NCBI GenBank assembly: GCA_032871835.1
Contig: CM065301.1
Location: forward strand, 34,170,405-34,234,404
Length of the DNA: 64,000 bases
Direction of reading: 5' to 3'
Origin: Dipteronia dyeriana
Taxonomy: Eukaryota > Streptophyta > Magnoliopsida > Sapindales > Sapindaceae
The position numbers were made by a program, and so were the translations under genes. Numbering within the stretch: the first letter of the stretch is position 1; each line of letters begins with the position of its first letter. The notes below the pieces were generated by a model that worked only from the letters and a program-made list of their open reading frames with translations, was not told the origin of the DNA and searched no databases. Positions 34,444-46,432 of this stretch are shown here, in pieces.

Positions 34444-36118
34444 TGTAATAAGCACATGTTAGGTAGCTTTGAGGCAATATATCAATTAGGTTAAGAATTC
34501 TTGCTTGCTAGCTTTGAATACTGCAAGTAATGATATGAACTTGGTTATCTCACATCATTTTTGTTATGATCGTTGAAATTTGTTGGTTAACTTTAGAGAA
34601 GTTCTTTTGATATATGTGTTTATTGAGTTAAGATATTATGCTTTTTATACTCTTGTTGTGAAACATCGTCAACTTGGTGTCATGAGGACATTCAAGGCAA
34701 GAGTGCTCATAAAAAGGGCGGAAGTATGATAGTTGGTGAATATAATGTGCAAAAAGGTATCTCTATACTCTAATGCATGTTCTCTTAGATATTCATCTTT
34801 TGACTCAATTTTTGATATACATCTAATAGCATGCCATATTAGAGAATTTTGTATAGCATACATATGATTCTTAATGAAATTTGCTATTTTAGGATCTAAT
34901 AGTGATATTGTTCACATTGATCTTAACTTTGATGATTATTTGTGTATAGTTTATTAAGTGGCATTACTTTTGAAAATATGAGCTTCGTATTCTTCGAAAG
35001 CTACTCATTAGAGAAGTAATGATCTTGAATAAGTCTCTACTTACAGCTTTTATATCATGTGCTTATGAGCCATAAAATCTTGGTTTTCTAAAATTGCACC
35101 TTACTTCTCTTATATGTTTTGCTAGTAGGTTGCGTTTAATAATATGTAAACTTTGGATACATCTTGAAGTTTTTGTGCTTAAGTACATTTAAAATGACCT
35201 ATGGTTAGTATCCATTTTGCTTCGGCAAATACATAGAACTCAACAAGCACCTTCATGGAAAGGGCTACTCACATTGGTCGTAAAAGCTACCCAATGTTGG
35301 AAAGAGATACACCATTGTGATGAGTGAAAGCCGCCATGAAGTGAATTTTGTTTATGTTTAAAAAAAATCAAAGATGTTGAAACGGAATCATGAAAAAAAA
35401 TTCTTTGATTCAAAGCCTAAAAAGAAAAGGAGGAAGGCTTAAAAAGAAGTATAGTTGATAAATCAAATGAGCTCGAGTTGAAAAACAGAAATGGGATGAT
35501 GAGCCACATGCACACACACGCTCATATGTTGAAATCTATTTTCTTAAAAGTAAAAATTCCGGAAGATAATCGGTTTGACTTTTTACGGAAAAAAGCTTAT
35601 GATGAATAGGTGTTGGAAATTGTTTGCATGTTGATTATCAAACTACTTCTTGATATATATTTGAAGAATATCTCTCACACACAAACTTTGTTTATGAGTA
35701 TGATGATATTTTACCAATTGTTGAAGAATTATGAGAGAACTTGAAAATCTTTATGTATCTCTCTTAGCATATGATGCTTATTTTTTTTATATTTCTTCAA
35801 ATTGTTTAAATGTGTGATTGAGTGAATATCTTTGTGAACTTTATGCTATCATTGATTTTAGTTATGGCATTTATCAAGGGGGAGAATTGTTTGCTAGACA
35901 TTGTTCTCTTTTATGATATGTTCACATGCTTCATTTTGTTACATGTTGGCATATTTTGACTTAATGATACTTGTAAGATATTACTCATTATCTTTGTGTT
36001 GCATGATGATTCATTCTTAAGTCATATGTCGTTGTTTTTATATTTTTATGACTAATGAGTTTCTTTTGTTTTCACTCACATTGGTTGTATGCATATAGCA
36101 TCTTATAACACAAGAAAA
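34444..36118 (+). other. S1 interior without recognisable gene
   Basis: AT-rich stretch colinear with S2 55291-55648 and 57366-58303. It holds an internal polypurine-like 'caagggggagaattgttt' at 35877 that resembles the real tract at 37622. The 400 bp from about 34795 to 35198 were lost in S2, where a B-type LTR fragment sits. Confidence 0.6.
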
Positions 36119-37177
36119 ATGGGAAGAACTAAGATTAATAGAAGTGGAAATCAATTGAATCCCGTTGTGAAAGTCAAGTCTACCTTAAAAGGATCCAAAG
36201 CTTCAAGCATAAAAGATTTAGGGATCTTTGGAACAAAGAAGATATTTCAAGAGAGAGTCATTGACTTTGGTAAGTGTAAAGATTCTTATGTTCTTAAGTG
36301 CTTAAAGGATAGAAATTGGGAATCTTGGGTGAGCATGTTAGAAGTTGTAAATGATACTCTTGTTAGTGAATTTTAACGTGAATATAAGGAAAGTGTCACC
36401 TTGTTAGATGCTTTGATGGAAATTAGGGGTGTTGTGTTTAGAGTTAACCCATAAAACATTAACAAGTTTCTTGGGCTATCTAATGATATAAATTCTAATT
36501 TTCTAGATGTGGATGTCATTGAGAATCTAAATATCATGGGTAGAACTTTTTGTGACAATGCTTCTTTTGAGAGCAAAAATTGTGCATACATTAGTCAACA
36601 TGAGTTAACTAAGGCTAGTGCATTTTAGCATCTATTCATTTGCACTAACATTATTGGATATTCGAATTCCACTGAGTTGAATAAGGACAAGATCAAAATA
36701 GTGTATGCCTTGGTAACTAATCAACCGATAAACCTTGGAGATCTTCTCATGTATTACATTGATAGTGCGGCTTTCTCTACTAAAGGTGATAAAATGCTTG
36801 CATTACCGAGGTTTATTACTTCGTTGTGTTTAGCTCGTGGGATTAAGAGTAGAGAAGATGATGTGTAAGTTCATCCCTTGGAAAAGTATTGTGATAAACG
36901 TGTGTCATACATGTCCTATAAGAATAAGGGTAAAACTTGTGATACTTTTAGACTATTTAGTAGTTCAGGTTGATAGTCATGTGATTAGCAAAAATATTCT
37001 TCCGGATTGGGCTATACAATTTAAGAAGAAGGTTGATGAGTTGAGTGCTATAGTTGTTCAAAAGATGCTAGGTTAAAAGTGTCAGAGGAGTGCATTGCTT
37101 TAAGCTAAAGACCATCACTCAAGCATTATGTTAGATCGACTACTCGCACGACTTTCTTTGGTAGAACAAATGGCTAG
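36119..37177 (+). pseudogene. S1 ORF2: plant transposon protein-like domain plus coiled coil
   Basis: The ATG at 36119 (MGRTKINRSGNQLN) is aligned with the S2 start. An upstream in-frame ATG at 36089 has no S2 equivalent in evidence. About 353 codons to the conserved stop at 37175. Order: a basic N-terminal tail; NWESWVSMLEVVNDTLVSEF; INKFLGLSNDIN; STELNKDKIKIVYALVTNQP and INLGDLLMYYIDSA; LPRFITSLC; a coiled-coil-like C-terminus; KHYVRSTTRTTFFG. The pattern resembles the 'putative plant transposon protein' domain (Pfam PF20167, from memory), whose role is unknown. Stops after EF (36374), NP, SAF and DDV and a small indel near 36970 inactivate it. It occupies the place where SIRE elements carry an env-like ORF. 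Confidence 0.6.
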
Positions 37178-37635
37178 TATTTGATCTTTGAGGTACATTT
37201 CTTAACCTTTTGGCATCATTTCATGTCAAAAAGTGGGAGAAAGAGATGCTAGTTGCTTAGTTTCTTTTTATGTTGTTTTTTGAACTTTTGAACTTCCAAT
37301 GGCATGTAATAATTAGTCTTAAGATTTGGTTAAGAATTCTTGTGTTTTGGCATGTATTGAGGGGGTGATACATGTATTTGTGGACTTTATTGTATATTCT
37401 TTTCCATAGTATATGTTGCCATTTGTTGTCTTTCTCTTGTATATGCTTTGTGCTTTGAGATGATTTGTAGGTTGCTTCAAGAGAAGATCAAGATTAAGTT
37501 CAAGAGTTGATGAAGATTAATTCTAGGAATCTTACTCATTGTAATGTGAGGGAGTGATTTTGTGACCTATCTTCATTTTCATATTTGTAGTAAATGTATA
37601 GGTGTTTTGACATGGAATTTGCCAAAGGGGGAGAT
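37178..37635 (+). other. S1 3' untranslated region with polypurine tracts
   Basis: Three purine runs precede the LTR: 'aaaaagtgggagaaag' near 37227, 'gagggggtgata' near 37360 and the functional-looking 'ccaaagggggagat' at 37622-37635 abutting the LTR. Confidence 0.65.
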
Positions 37636-38854
37636 TGTTAGGTTTTAGATTGTGTTGGCATTAATTCCATATCAAAATGATGTTTACTTGTAATGATTTA
37701 GTTGTTTAGGTTTATAATGATTCAAGCTTCAAAGAATAAATAACAACTAGTCAAAGCAAGTTCAAAGTCTTCAAAGAGAAAGGATGCTATATGGTTCTAC
37801 AAAGGTATATTAAGACCTTATCTTTCTCTTACAAGGCTTAGGCACACACACAAAATTCATACATTTGTGTGCCTGCATAGTTGTGCACTATTATAGGCAC
37901 ACACATACATATCATACATTTGTGTCCATGCATTATTGTGCACCGTTTATAACACATTCACACACTTGAAGATGAATGATCATGCATTGGTATAAAAATA
38001 ACATGTTTTGGAAAATGCATGATTGGAGACTATCTCTATGTAGTTTGCATTCTAGTGTGAATTGTTTTTGTATGTGTATATGTTTGTATAACATGGATAT
38101 TGAACTTGATTTTAGTCTTAAATCATTCTTGATTGAGTTTCGGTCATTTCGGTTACTCATACTATTGATTTCAAGATCTAAGTCAAAAGATACTACACTT
38201 TCAACTAATGTTACGTACATTATCTTCGTCTTCGTATATCAAGTCGAATTATTATTTTCTGAGTTGAGTATCTTATATGTCCATGTTTGTGAGAGAGTTA
38301 TAGTTTGTAATCTGCAAACGGATTGGAATTCTGAGATCAGAGGCCGGAGAATGGTCGAAGAACGAGAAGGGAGGTTGAAGGAAAAGAAGATAGCTCCAAG
38401 CTCTTCTTTCTCGAGATGGCGCGTGAGCATCTCGGGCAAGAAGTCTTGCTGTCCCGAGAAGCCCATGCGCCATCTTGGGCAAAAAGAAAGCTTGGTTTCT
38501 TCTTGTCCCTTTTGGTAATTTCAAATTTCCCTTTTCCCTCTCCTTTATATATCCTTTCCCTCTCACATTTCATTCTAAGAAGAGATTCAAAATTTTAGTG
38601 CAGAATTTTCTCCCAAATTTTCTCACGTTCCAAACACCATAAATTCTTCATTTGAATTCCGATCTGAGTGATTCAAAGTTGAGAGTGTTTGTCTATTCAT
38701 TCTCCATCTTTTCTCTGAAGTTTTGGTTATTTTTATTGTTGGTTTTGGAGTCTAATCTCACAAAAGCAGGACTGCACCAAATCAACTAAGGTATTGATTT
38801 TCTCTCAAATATTTCTTTTAAAACTTGGCCAATTTCCTTGGGTTTTCTTCTTCA

Positions 38855-38901
<47 letters not shown>

Positions 38902-40135
38902 TTGTGATAGTTTTGATTTGAGTTTTGAACTCATTTAAAGCTAGATTTAGTTTTAATTGAAATCTCACATGTTGAGTTAGGTTTTGATTTTGCCTATGTT
39001 TTCACATGTTTGGGATTGTATTGTGCTAGCTTTGATTCTAGGACTATTTGATGATCTTTAATTGATTGATTTTGTGAAAAATAGTTCCTCACATGTATTA
39101 GGCTCTCTTTGGCCGAAATCTCACAATAATACATGTGCTTTATTGAATCTATGAATAGGAAATATGCTCTAGAACTCTTGCTTTAATCTAAATGACATTG
39201 TCACATGGTTTTAGCATATTTTTGGTGTATGAGATTTAAACTTGATTATGTATTAATTGAACATATCTTGCGACTCACGTTTTAGATCTATGCATGTATC
39301 TAGGTTTTAATTAATGTTGAACATATCTTACACGATCTAGATAGATTAAACATGCATGATTAACTAGACAACATTTGTTATGTGCATTCATGTTTAAGTC
39401 TAGTATTTTCCATAGGATGTTTTGATCATAACATTCTATGTTGCGTGCTTGTTTGCGTTTTACATTCATGATCACCTAGATGCCTTGTAAGAAGGAAGTC
39501 TTGACAATAGGTGTGAGACCTACGTTGTTGAGCATGAAAGTCTTGGCAAGAGGTGGGAGACCACAGAATGTCAAGCAATGAAGTCTTGCCTAGGGTCGTA
39601 AGGATCCGGAAGGGTGAGCGAGGAAGTCTTGACAAGAGGTGTGAGGCCTCGGATTTTTAAGCAAGAGGGCGACATATTCATGAGTAGGATAGAAGTGTAG
39701 TTTCTAGGTGAAGGGTTCACTTGAGAGATTGTACTTGTCTTATCTATTATTGGATTTTGTTTGCCGATAGTTACTAACCCGTGTATGTTTCCTCTTCGAA
39801 GGTTTACCATGTTGTATCTTGTGTCAACTTTTTTCTATCTCTATCTCTCTAATATTTGTATTTGTTATTTGAATACTATGGATAGAACTTTATATGTAAG
39901 TTGACTTCCTTACTATAATATCAATTGTGTATGTGTTATAGTAGCTTGCTTGTATCACACTTTACAAGTTTTATATATTGATTAATTGTCTTTAATTGAT
40001 ATCTATGCATATATATTGTGATATAAACAATCTAGAGGGACAAACTTTTGTTTGTTTCTAAGGGAGTTGAAAAAGGTTTCTGACCTATTAATCCCCCCCC
40101 CCCCCCTTGAGCATTTAACCGTATTTTTATTTTCA
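37636..40135 (+). repeat. 3' LTR of S1 (2500 bp)
   Basis: TG at 37636 (TGTTAGGTTTTAGATTGTG) and CA at 40135. Contains an (AT)n run (38855-38898), U5 repeats (39475-39670) and a C14 run (40093-40106) in the near-terminal box. It lacks the ~26-bp 'tgcttgtgttcttttgagcta...' segment present in S2. Confidence 0.9.
38412..38552 (+). promoter_or_regulatory. LTR dyad plus TATA box of S1
   Basis: Arms cgagatg (38412-38418) and catctcg (38428-38434), then tatatat at 38546-38552, 112 bp after the dyad. A second degenerate 'cccgaga...ccatcttggg' pair lies in between. Confidence 0.5.
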
Positions 40136-41115
40136 AATGACATAATCCTCAACTCACTATCAGATTCCTTTGATCAATTCAAGATGGACTACACCTTGAA
40201 CAATAAGGAATACACCTTGCAATGCCTGATGCAAGATGATCAAAGCATCGAGAAAATCCTTGTGTATGGTAAGGGTTAAGAGATTCATACGATTAGTAAA
40301 GTTGCTTCTATTAAGACCCGTAGAAACGTCAAGAAACAACAAAAGAAAAAGCAACTTGGACCTAACCATAAGGGATTCCGGGAAAGGAAAAGACTGAATG
40401 AGAATGAATTCATCTTACATTTTGGCAACAGAGCGCTGGTGTCTACTAGTGTAATGGAAGATATTAGAATCAAATTAGCTTCTTATAGGCATTTAGATTT
40501 AATAGACGTTTATTATGTACCTCAATTCAAGAGGTATTTAATTTCAAATTCTTGTTTAAATAAATTTGGTTATTCGGTTACTTTTAATAAAGCTTTTATT
40601 ATTAGTAAGAATGACAAAATTATTTGCAAAGGTACATTGGGAAATGAATTTTCTATTTGCATAGAAATATCTCTCACTTGTTAGACAACTAGACCTAATC
40701 ATAAAATAGTGAAATTATCAAAAGATGAAACCTACCTATGGCATTTGATCCTAGGTCATATTAATCTAATCTTGTTTGGAAGGTAAAATGACCAAAAGGT
40801 CGTTTACGACCAAAGGCACATGAGCCGTGGAATGTTTAGGATTGATACACACTGATGTGTGTGGACCTATGAGCATTCGAGCTAGAGGTGGATATGAGTA
40901 CTTCATTACTTTCACTGATGAACACTCAAGATTTGGCTATGTGTATCTCATGAGACATAAGTCGGATGCTTTTGACATGTTCAAAGCATTTAAATTTAAA
41001 GTAGAAAATCAGCTTGAGAAATGCATAAAAATATCGTAGTGGAGAATATTTATCTGGTGAGTTTCAACAATATCTTATTGTTAATGGGATAATTTCTTAG
41101 TTTTCTGCACCAGGT
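40136..41115 (+). pseudogene. Element B gag end, protease end and partial integrase
   Basis: Continues gag after S1: LNSLSDSFDQFKMDYTLNNK and EYTLQCLMQDDQSIEKIL. After a Lys-rich segment the protease C-terminal part appears (DVYYVPQFKRYLISN, CKGTLGNEFSICI). The GAG-pre-integrase piece is YLWHLILGHINL, then a deletion and GKMTKRSFTTKGT. Integrase reads LGLIHTDVCGPMSIRARGGY, FTDEHSRFGYVYLMRHKS and breaks off after KVENQLEK. The gag zinc knuckle, the protease active site and the second half of integrase are missing. The junction to RT lies at about 41115. Confidence 0.8.
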
Positions 41116-42105
41116 ACTTTACGTTGATGATATGCAACTCATCGAAAACGATGTAGGTGTATTGACATCAGTAAAAAAATGGTTAGCAAAACAATTTTAT
41201 ATGAAGGATTGAGGAGAAGCAAGTTTTATTCTTGGTATCCAAGTCATAAGGGATAGATAAAATAGAATGATTGCATTATCCTAAGCTTCATACATAGATA
41301 AAATATTGTCTAGGTTTTCCATGCAAGATTCCGAGAATGGTATGTTACCTTTCAGACATGGAATCAAACTTTCTAAGGAACAAGTTCCTAAGAATGAGCA
41401 TGAAGAGCAATTCATGAGTAGGGTTCCATATGCTTCGGCAGTTGGAAATCTCGTGTATGCAATGCTCTGCACTAGACTAGATATTAGTTTTGTTGTGGGC
41501 ATAGTTAGCAGGTTTAAATCAAAACTTGATCCTGATTACTGGACGACAGTCAATCATATTTTCAAGTATCTCAGGAGAACGAGAGATTATATGTTTGTTT
41601 ACTCCGGGGAGATTTAATTCCCGTTAGGTATATAGATTTTGATTTTCAGTCAGATTCTAACTCCAGGAGATCAACATCAGTATCTGTGTTTACTATTGGT
41701 GGAGGGGCAGTCATATAGAGGAGTATCAAGCAATCTTGTATTGCTGATTCCACCATGGAAGTCGAGTATGTTGCCGCTTGAAAGGCTGCTAAAGAGGCTG
41801 TCTGGCTCCGCCAATTCTTGATTGACTTGGAAGTGGTTTCTGATGCGAATAAGAAGATCACTATCAATTGAGAAAATAGTGCAGCAGTGGCTAATTCGAG
41901 GGAACTAAGAAGTCACAAGAGAGGGAAACACATTGAAAGAAAGTATCACCTTCTAAGGGAAATTGTTTATAGAGGTAACATGATGATTACCAAGATCGCG
42001 TCAGCGGATAATCTAGCGGATCCCTTTACAAAGGCTCTTCCACAAAAGAGTTTTGATGGGCATCTAGAGAACATGGGGATGAGAGATATGACATATTTGA
42101 TATAA
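41116..42105 (+). pseudogene. Element B RT end and RNase H
   Basis: Begins at the catalytic YVDDMQLIENDVGVL, so the fingers and most of the palm of RT were removed by the deletion that also took the integrase end. Then GEASFILGIQVIRDR, FSMQDSENGMLPFRHGIKLS, and the RNase H part: PYASAVGNLVYAMLCTR, FKYLRRTRDYMFVYSG, STMEVEYVAA, RSHKRGKHIERKYHLLREIV. It ends with ADPFTKALPQKSFDGHLEN and a stop at 42103-42105. Frame changes near 41620 and stops at 41208, 41260 and 41280 disable it. Confidence 0.85.
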
Positions 42106-42119
42106 AGCAAGTGGGAGAT
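42106..42119 (+). other. Polypurine tract of element B
   Basis: 'gcaagtgggagat' abuts the 3' LTR, as in element C. Confidence 0.75.
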
Positions 42120-44387
42120 TGTTGGGATTATGCTCGATAGTAAGAGTGCAATAATGTATTTGACAATCTTTTCATATTAATAAAGTGATTTCTAGTTTAA
42201 CAAATCTTATAGCATTTATAGTTTTATTATCATAATTGTCAAAAGTAAATAATCATATGGTCAAAAGATTGTGAGAAAAGAAGAATTGTTCATACATCTA
42301 GATATGTACGAGGTAGACACAATTCTTTAGCTTGTTTTAAATAATATTCACAACTTAAGATAAAGGTTGGGAGCCTTTATCTTGTTAAAATTGTAGATTC
42401 TTTTGCTAGCATTTGAGTGGGATCAAATGTGTTATGATTAGTCTAAAATCATCAACGTGTGGTGTCTTTGGGCAAAAGAATCTAGTGCACTGGGTGCATT
42501 GAATTGGATCACAATGAAATACTTTAATTAGAACCGTCAATGGATAAAAGTTTTTCATTGAAAGACAATCGGAGAGTCTATCTCAATCCTGAGATAAATG
42601 ATGGACTTACGGTTGAAAGTGTTATCATTTGAGCTATCAATGAGTACGATTATATAGCATAGTCTATCCTCGATAGTTTGGTGGTATTCACTTGTTAATC
42701 GATAGACGACTTCATTTATAGATATGGACATCGTGGCTTCATTTGTTAAATGAGAGTAGAATATCATCATATGGATGTTTTGAGGTATTGGATATTAAAT
42801 CTTAACATTAAGTTTTCAATTGTGTCTATTGAAACATGGCTTCTGAACAAGTCAAAATATCCAAGTTCAAAATGTGGTCATATGAGTAAATATGGTAACT
42901 TGGAGAGCTATATGCGGTCTTTGAGCTCTTGGCAATTACTGGTATTCTTCACAAAGATACACTTTCTCCATTAAGATTTTCTAGGGTATGAATGAGTAAT
43001 ATTAACTTATTCTATCTTTATTTAATAGTTCAATTTTAGTTTTTTAGTGGAATGAACTAAAATTAATAGATTGGACCTAAGTGAATCATTTGTTGATTGT
43101 GATTGGGTTGTGTCTATTGGAGCTTAAATTTTGATAGCCCGCCAAGATCCTTAATCCACACAAACTTGCATGGATCAGTTGATATATTCTACTAGACCAA
43201 TTTACGGGTCCATCTAGAATTGTATTGAGGCATGTTGACTTGTTTCTTTTTGTAAGAATGGGTCTAGTTCACATGTGGTCATTTTATTAAGGTCTAATGG
43301 ATTTAATAAAATAAGAAAAGTAATATATATACATATATATTGTTGTAGGCAGCAAGGCTAATGTATAAAAGCCTAAATGTATTTTTTTTTGTTTTATTAT
43401 TTAATTAAATGGAAATTATTTATTTTGGTAATTAATTATTTATTTAATTAAAAGTCAAAATCTTTTTCCTAGTAGGAGATGGTCTCCTAATATTATACTA
43501 TTGTTAGAAGTATAATTATTATTAAAAATTATATTTGATAAGTAGATAAATAATATGAATTGTTTATCTAGTCAAATTAGAAAACCTTTAATATGGTTAC
43601 AAAAACTCTAATGAGTTGGATTAGGAGTCTTGGTGTAGATTATAATTCTTCTTTGGAAAGGATTCTTAACTACCAAGTAAATCCACCTAAGGAAAGGATT
43701 CTTGCTAACCAAGTAAATTCTTCTTAGGAGAGGATTTATGATCCTATATATATCACCTCATAATTTTTGGCCAGCCCTATGTTTCTATGAGTGAAATTTC
43801 GGCCAAGCAAGGTATTTTTCAAGAGAGAATTCGGCCTAGCAAGAGATAATTTTGAGGGAGAAAAAATTTAGTTTTTGCTTCAGACAAAATTTGATCAACT
43901 CATAGATATAGGGTGTAGAATTCCGCCAAGGAGAAAAGAGAAAAAGAGAACGTTTTTATTTTTGATAGTATACTAGTATCCTTTACATCAAAAGGGTTTT
44001 GTGTACAAAATCAAATCGGGTTCATGCATGTTTCAATCAATTAGATTGATAATTCACAAGTGACCTGACGTTCTTGGATTTTTCTCTTGGAGGATAATTG
44101 TAACTAACAAAGAATTTTTTTTTGTTTGTTTCCATCATCAAGTATACAATTTAAAGAAAGGGAACCCACACTCTTAGGTGATTCACATTCGTGATTGGAT
44201 TGGAATATCTTACGGATTCTATTCGGCGCTAGTTCAATCGTCACGAGAAAAAGGTACGATACTTATTATATACATTAATTAATCTAAGGTTAAGGTTCTT
44301 GTTATTAAAATGGGATTTTTTTATCTATTTATACCGAAACCCTAATTTTTGATTTTTCACGCTACCGTTGTGCAGATTTTCCCTACA
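42120..44387 (+). repeat. 3' LTR of element B (2268 bp)
   Basis: Starts TGTTGGGATTATGCTCGATAG, ends TTTTCCCTACA. One copy of the segment that is duplicated in the 5' LTR. Confidence 0.92.
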
Positions 44388-44392
44388 TGTAC

Positions 44393-45377
44393 TGCTACAA
44401 GGTGATGCCATTTGGTTTTAAGAATGCGGGAGCTACATATCAACGGTTGGTCAATTAGCTGTTCAAGCTCGAGATTGGAAGATCAATGGAAGTGTACATC
44501 GACGACATGATTACTTAGTCACCAAAAATAGAAGGACTTCAGGATGACCTTCGCAGAACTTTCATGATCCTAAGGGAAAACCAGATGAGATTGAACCCCT
44601 GCAAATATGCCTTCGGGGTAATTACGGGAAGTTTCTGGGCTTCATGGTTCATAAGAGAGGAATAGAGACTAATCCAGAAAAGATCAAGGCCATCCTAGAT
44701 CTAGAATCCCTCAGGTCACTCAAACAGGTTCAAGTCTTGACTGGGCAGATAACAGCGCTCAACAGGTTCATTTCTCGGTCCACCGATAAATGTTTCCTTT
44801 TCTTTAAAGCTATCAAACAAGGAAGAACCACGAAATGGGACCAAGAAAGTGAGCAAGCTTTCCAAGCCTTGAAGAAGTACCTGTCAAGCCCTCTGTTACT
44901 AGTCAAGCCAAGCCTAGGAGAAGAGTTGCAAATCTACTTGGCTGTTTCGAAAACTGTAGTGAGTGGGACCTTGGTTAAGGAATGTGGGGATAGGGTCCAG
45001 CGGCCTATCTACTACTTGAGTCACGCCCTAACAAAGCCGAAAAATAATTATACCCTTTTACAGAAGCCCACCTATGCCCTGGTAACCTCAGTAAGGAAGC
45101 TCTGTCCCTACTTTCTAGCTCAATAAATAACAGTAGTGGCAAACCAACCTCTCCTTCAATTCCTGCAAAGGCCCGATATGTCTGGAAGATTGGTCTTATA
45201 GGCCCTGGAACTTACCTAGTTTGATTTAAGGTACAAACCCAGGACTGTAATTAAAGCCCAGGCTTCGGAGGACTTTATGGCAGAGCTTTCAGTGCCCCCA
45301 GATCAAGCGACCTCCGTGGTGATAAATATAGCTCCTGAGAGGATTCCAGAGTTTGACAGTTGGCTGGTAGGATAAAA
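44393..45377 (+). pseudogene. G1 reverse transcriptase second half and start of RNase H
   Basis: Directly continues the RT interrupted at 23064: CYKVMPFGFKNAGATYQRLV, then the catalytic VYIDDMIT (YIDD motif) near 44494 and LNPCKYAFGV. A frameshift near 44630 leads to GFMVHKRGIETNPEKIKAIL, LTGQITALNRFISRSTDKC and FFKAIKQGRTTKWD. The RT-RNase H connection has LLVKPSLGEELQIYLAVS and RPIYYLSHALTKPKNNYTLL. It runs to YKPRTVIKAQASEDFMAELS and PEFDSWLV, where the hAT element is inserted. Stops occur at 44458, 44516 and 45124 and later. Confidence 0.88.
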
Positions 45378-45385
45378 GTCATGGA

Positions 45386-45948
45386 TAGGGATGCACATTT
45401 ATCCCCGGAGCCCCAAATCCCCGCACCCCCATCCCTATTTGGGGATTTTTTTTATAGGAAAAATGGGGAAATAGGGGGGGCGGAGGATGGGGATGGGGGG
45501 ACCCCTCCCCATCCTCATTTCCCCATTTCCCCCACAATTAAATTGAAATGGGGATGGGGATGGAGATCCCCATTTCCCCATTTCCCCTAAAATTATATAA
45601 ATATAATTATAATATATATTTGAATTATTTGAAACATTTTATGTTGAATTTGTAATACATTGATATTTTTTATTTGTAATGAAAGGTTTGTTTTTTTTAA
45701 TTTAATTTATAATTTTTAGTTAAATAGGGAAATGGGAAAATGGGGAAACGGGGGATACAAGAAAACAGGGAAAAACTGGGAAACTGGGGAATTGGGGATG
45801 GGGATGGGGATAGGGGGACCTCCCCAAACATCCTCATCCTCATTTTCCCAAAATGGGGAAATGAGGGGGGATGAGGGAAAGGTCTAGGAAGTGGTGATGG
45901 GGATGGGGAGACCTATATCCATCCCCATTCCCCAAACGTTCATCCCTA
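45386..45948. mobile_element. Non-autonomous Ac-like hAT element (563 bp)
   Basis: Terminal inverted repeats TAGGGATGCACATTT at 45386 and, reverse-complemented, TAGGGATGAACGTTT ending at 45948 (13 of 15 match), resemble the Ac/hAT terminus. The 8-bp target duplication GTCATGGA (45378-45385 and 45949-45956) is perfect. The subterminal regions are runs of 'ggggatgggg' and 'ccccatttcccc' units on both sides of an AT-rich centre (45595-45725). There is no transposase gene. The short ORF 45360-45590 only translates the repeats. Inserted in G1 RNase H. Confidence 0.88.
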
Positions 45949-45956
45949 GTCATGGA

Positions 45957-46432
45957 TCATTTACACTGATGGAGCGTTCGGCCAGGCCGAGAGAGGAGTA
46001 ATCATAGTCCTGATAGACCCAGAAGAGACTGAGTTTTGCTACTGCTTCAGATTTGAATTTAAAGCCACTAATAATGAAGCAGAGTATAAAGCCCTCTTAG
46101 CTGGGATGAAGGCGGTCGCCGAGCTCAAGTTTAATTACCTTCAGGTCAAGAGTGACTCTTTACTCATAGTTAATCAGGTTTCTAGGGACTATCAGGCCAA
46201 AAGGGATAACATGATTGCCTATTTAAAGCTATTTCAGTTGCTTAAGAATAGATTCACGGGATTTAAGATCAAACAGGTGCCTCGACAGCAGAATTGTCGA
46301 GCTAACGTCCTAGCCAAGATAGCTACAAATGGTGACCAAGACTTACCACAGGGAGTTCCTCTCAAAATGATCTCTTTACCAAGCACAGCAGCGGGCAATG
46401 AGTCCTATACCCTAGATCGACAGCCATGTTAG
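45957..46432 (+). pseudogene. G1 RNase H
   Basis: After the hAT: WIIYTDGAFGQAERGV (first catalytic Asp), FKATNNEAEYKALLAGM (Glu), LQVKSDSLLIVNQV (second Asp) and FKIKQVPRQQNCRAN, followed by VLAKIA. All recognisable catalytic positions are preserved and this piece is open to 46432, in contrast to the flanking parts. In Tat and other chromovirus-unrelated gypsy elements a second, archaeal-type RNase H can be present; the NNEAEY motif fits that type but I cannot prove it. Confidence 0.8.

Larger units (their letters stand above)
32488..40135 (+). mobile_element. Pol-less SIRE-type element S1, 5' truncated
   Basis: Contains a 270-bp remnant of the 5' LTR fused directly to gag, then a conserved short ORF, a second ORF (ORF2), a polypurine tract and a full 3' LTR. 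Colinear with S2 through the whole interior, with no protease, integrase, RT or RNase H. It sits inside gag of element B: the right LTR ends ...TATTTTTATTTTCA at 40135 and B gag resumes. The left edge is deleted, so no target duplication is available. Confidence 0.85.
23065..44387 (+). mobile_element. Tork/Angela-type copia element B, itself twice interrupted
   Basis: LTRs at 23065-25735 and 42120-44387 are bracketed by a perfect 5-bp target duplication TGTAC (23060-23064 and 44388-44392) inside the G1 RT gene. Without the inserted G2 (26084-31228) and S1 (32488-40135) the element would be about 8.5 kb, a normal size. The gag and pol remnants are severely deleted. Removal of B joins EQGLY and CYKVMPFG of the G1 RT exactly. 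Confidence 0.92.

Noticed and set aside
37976..38598. ORFs of 60-180 codons on both strands in the S1 3' LTR, repeated near 50820 and 60159
   Set aside because: Inside LTRs, with both strands open in the same region and no domain. Similarity among copies is due to LTR homology.
45360..45590. 76-codon Pro/Gly-rich ORF
   Set aside because: Reads across the hAT terminus into its C-rich subterminal repeats; not a gene.
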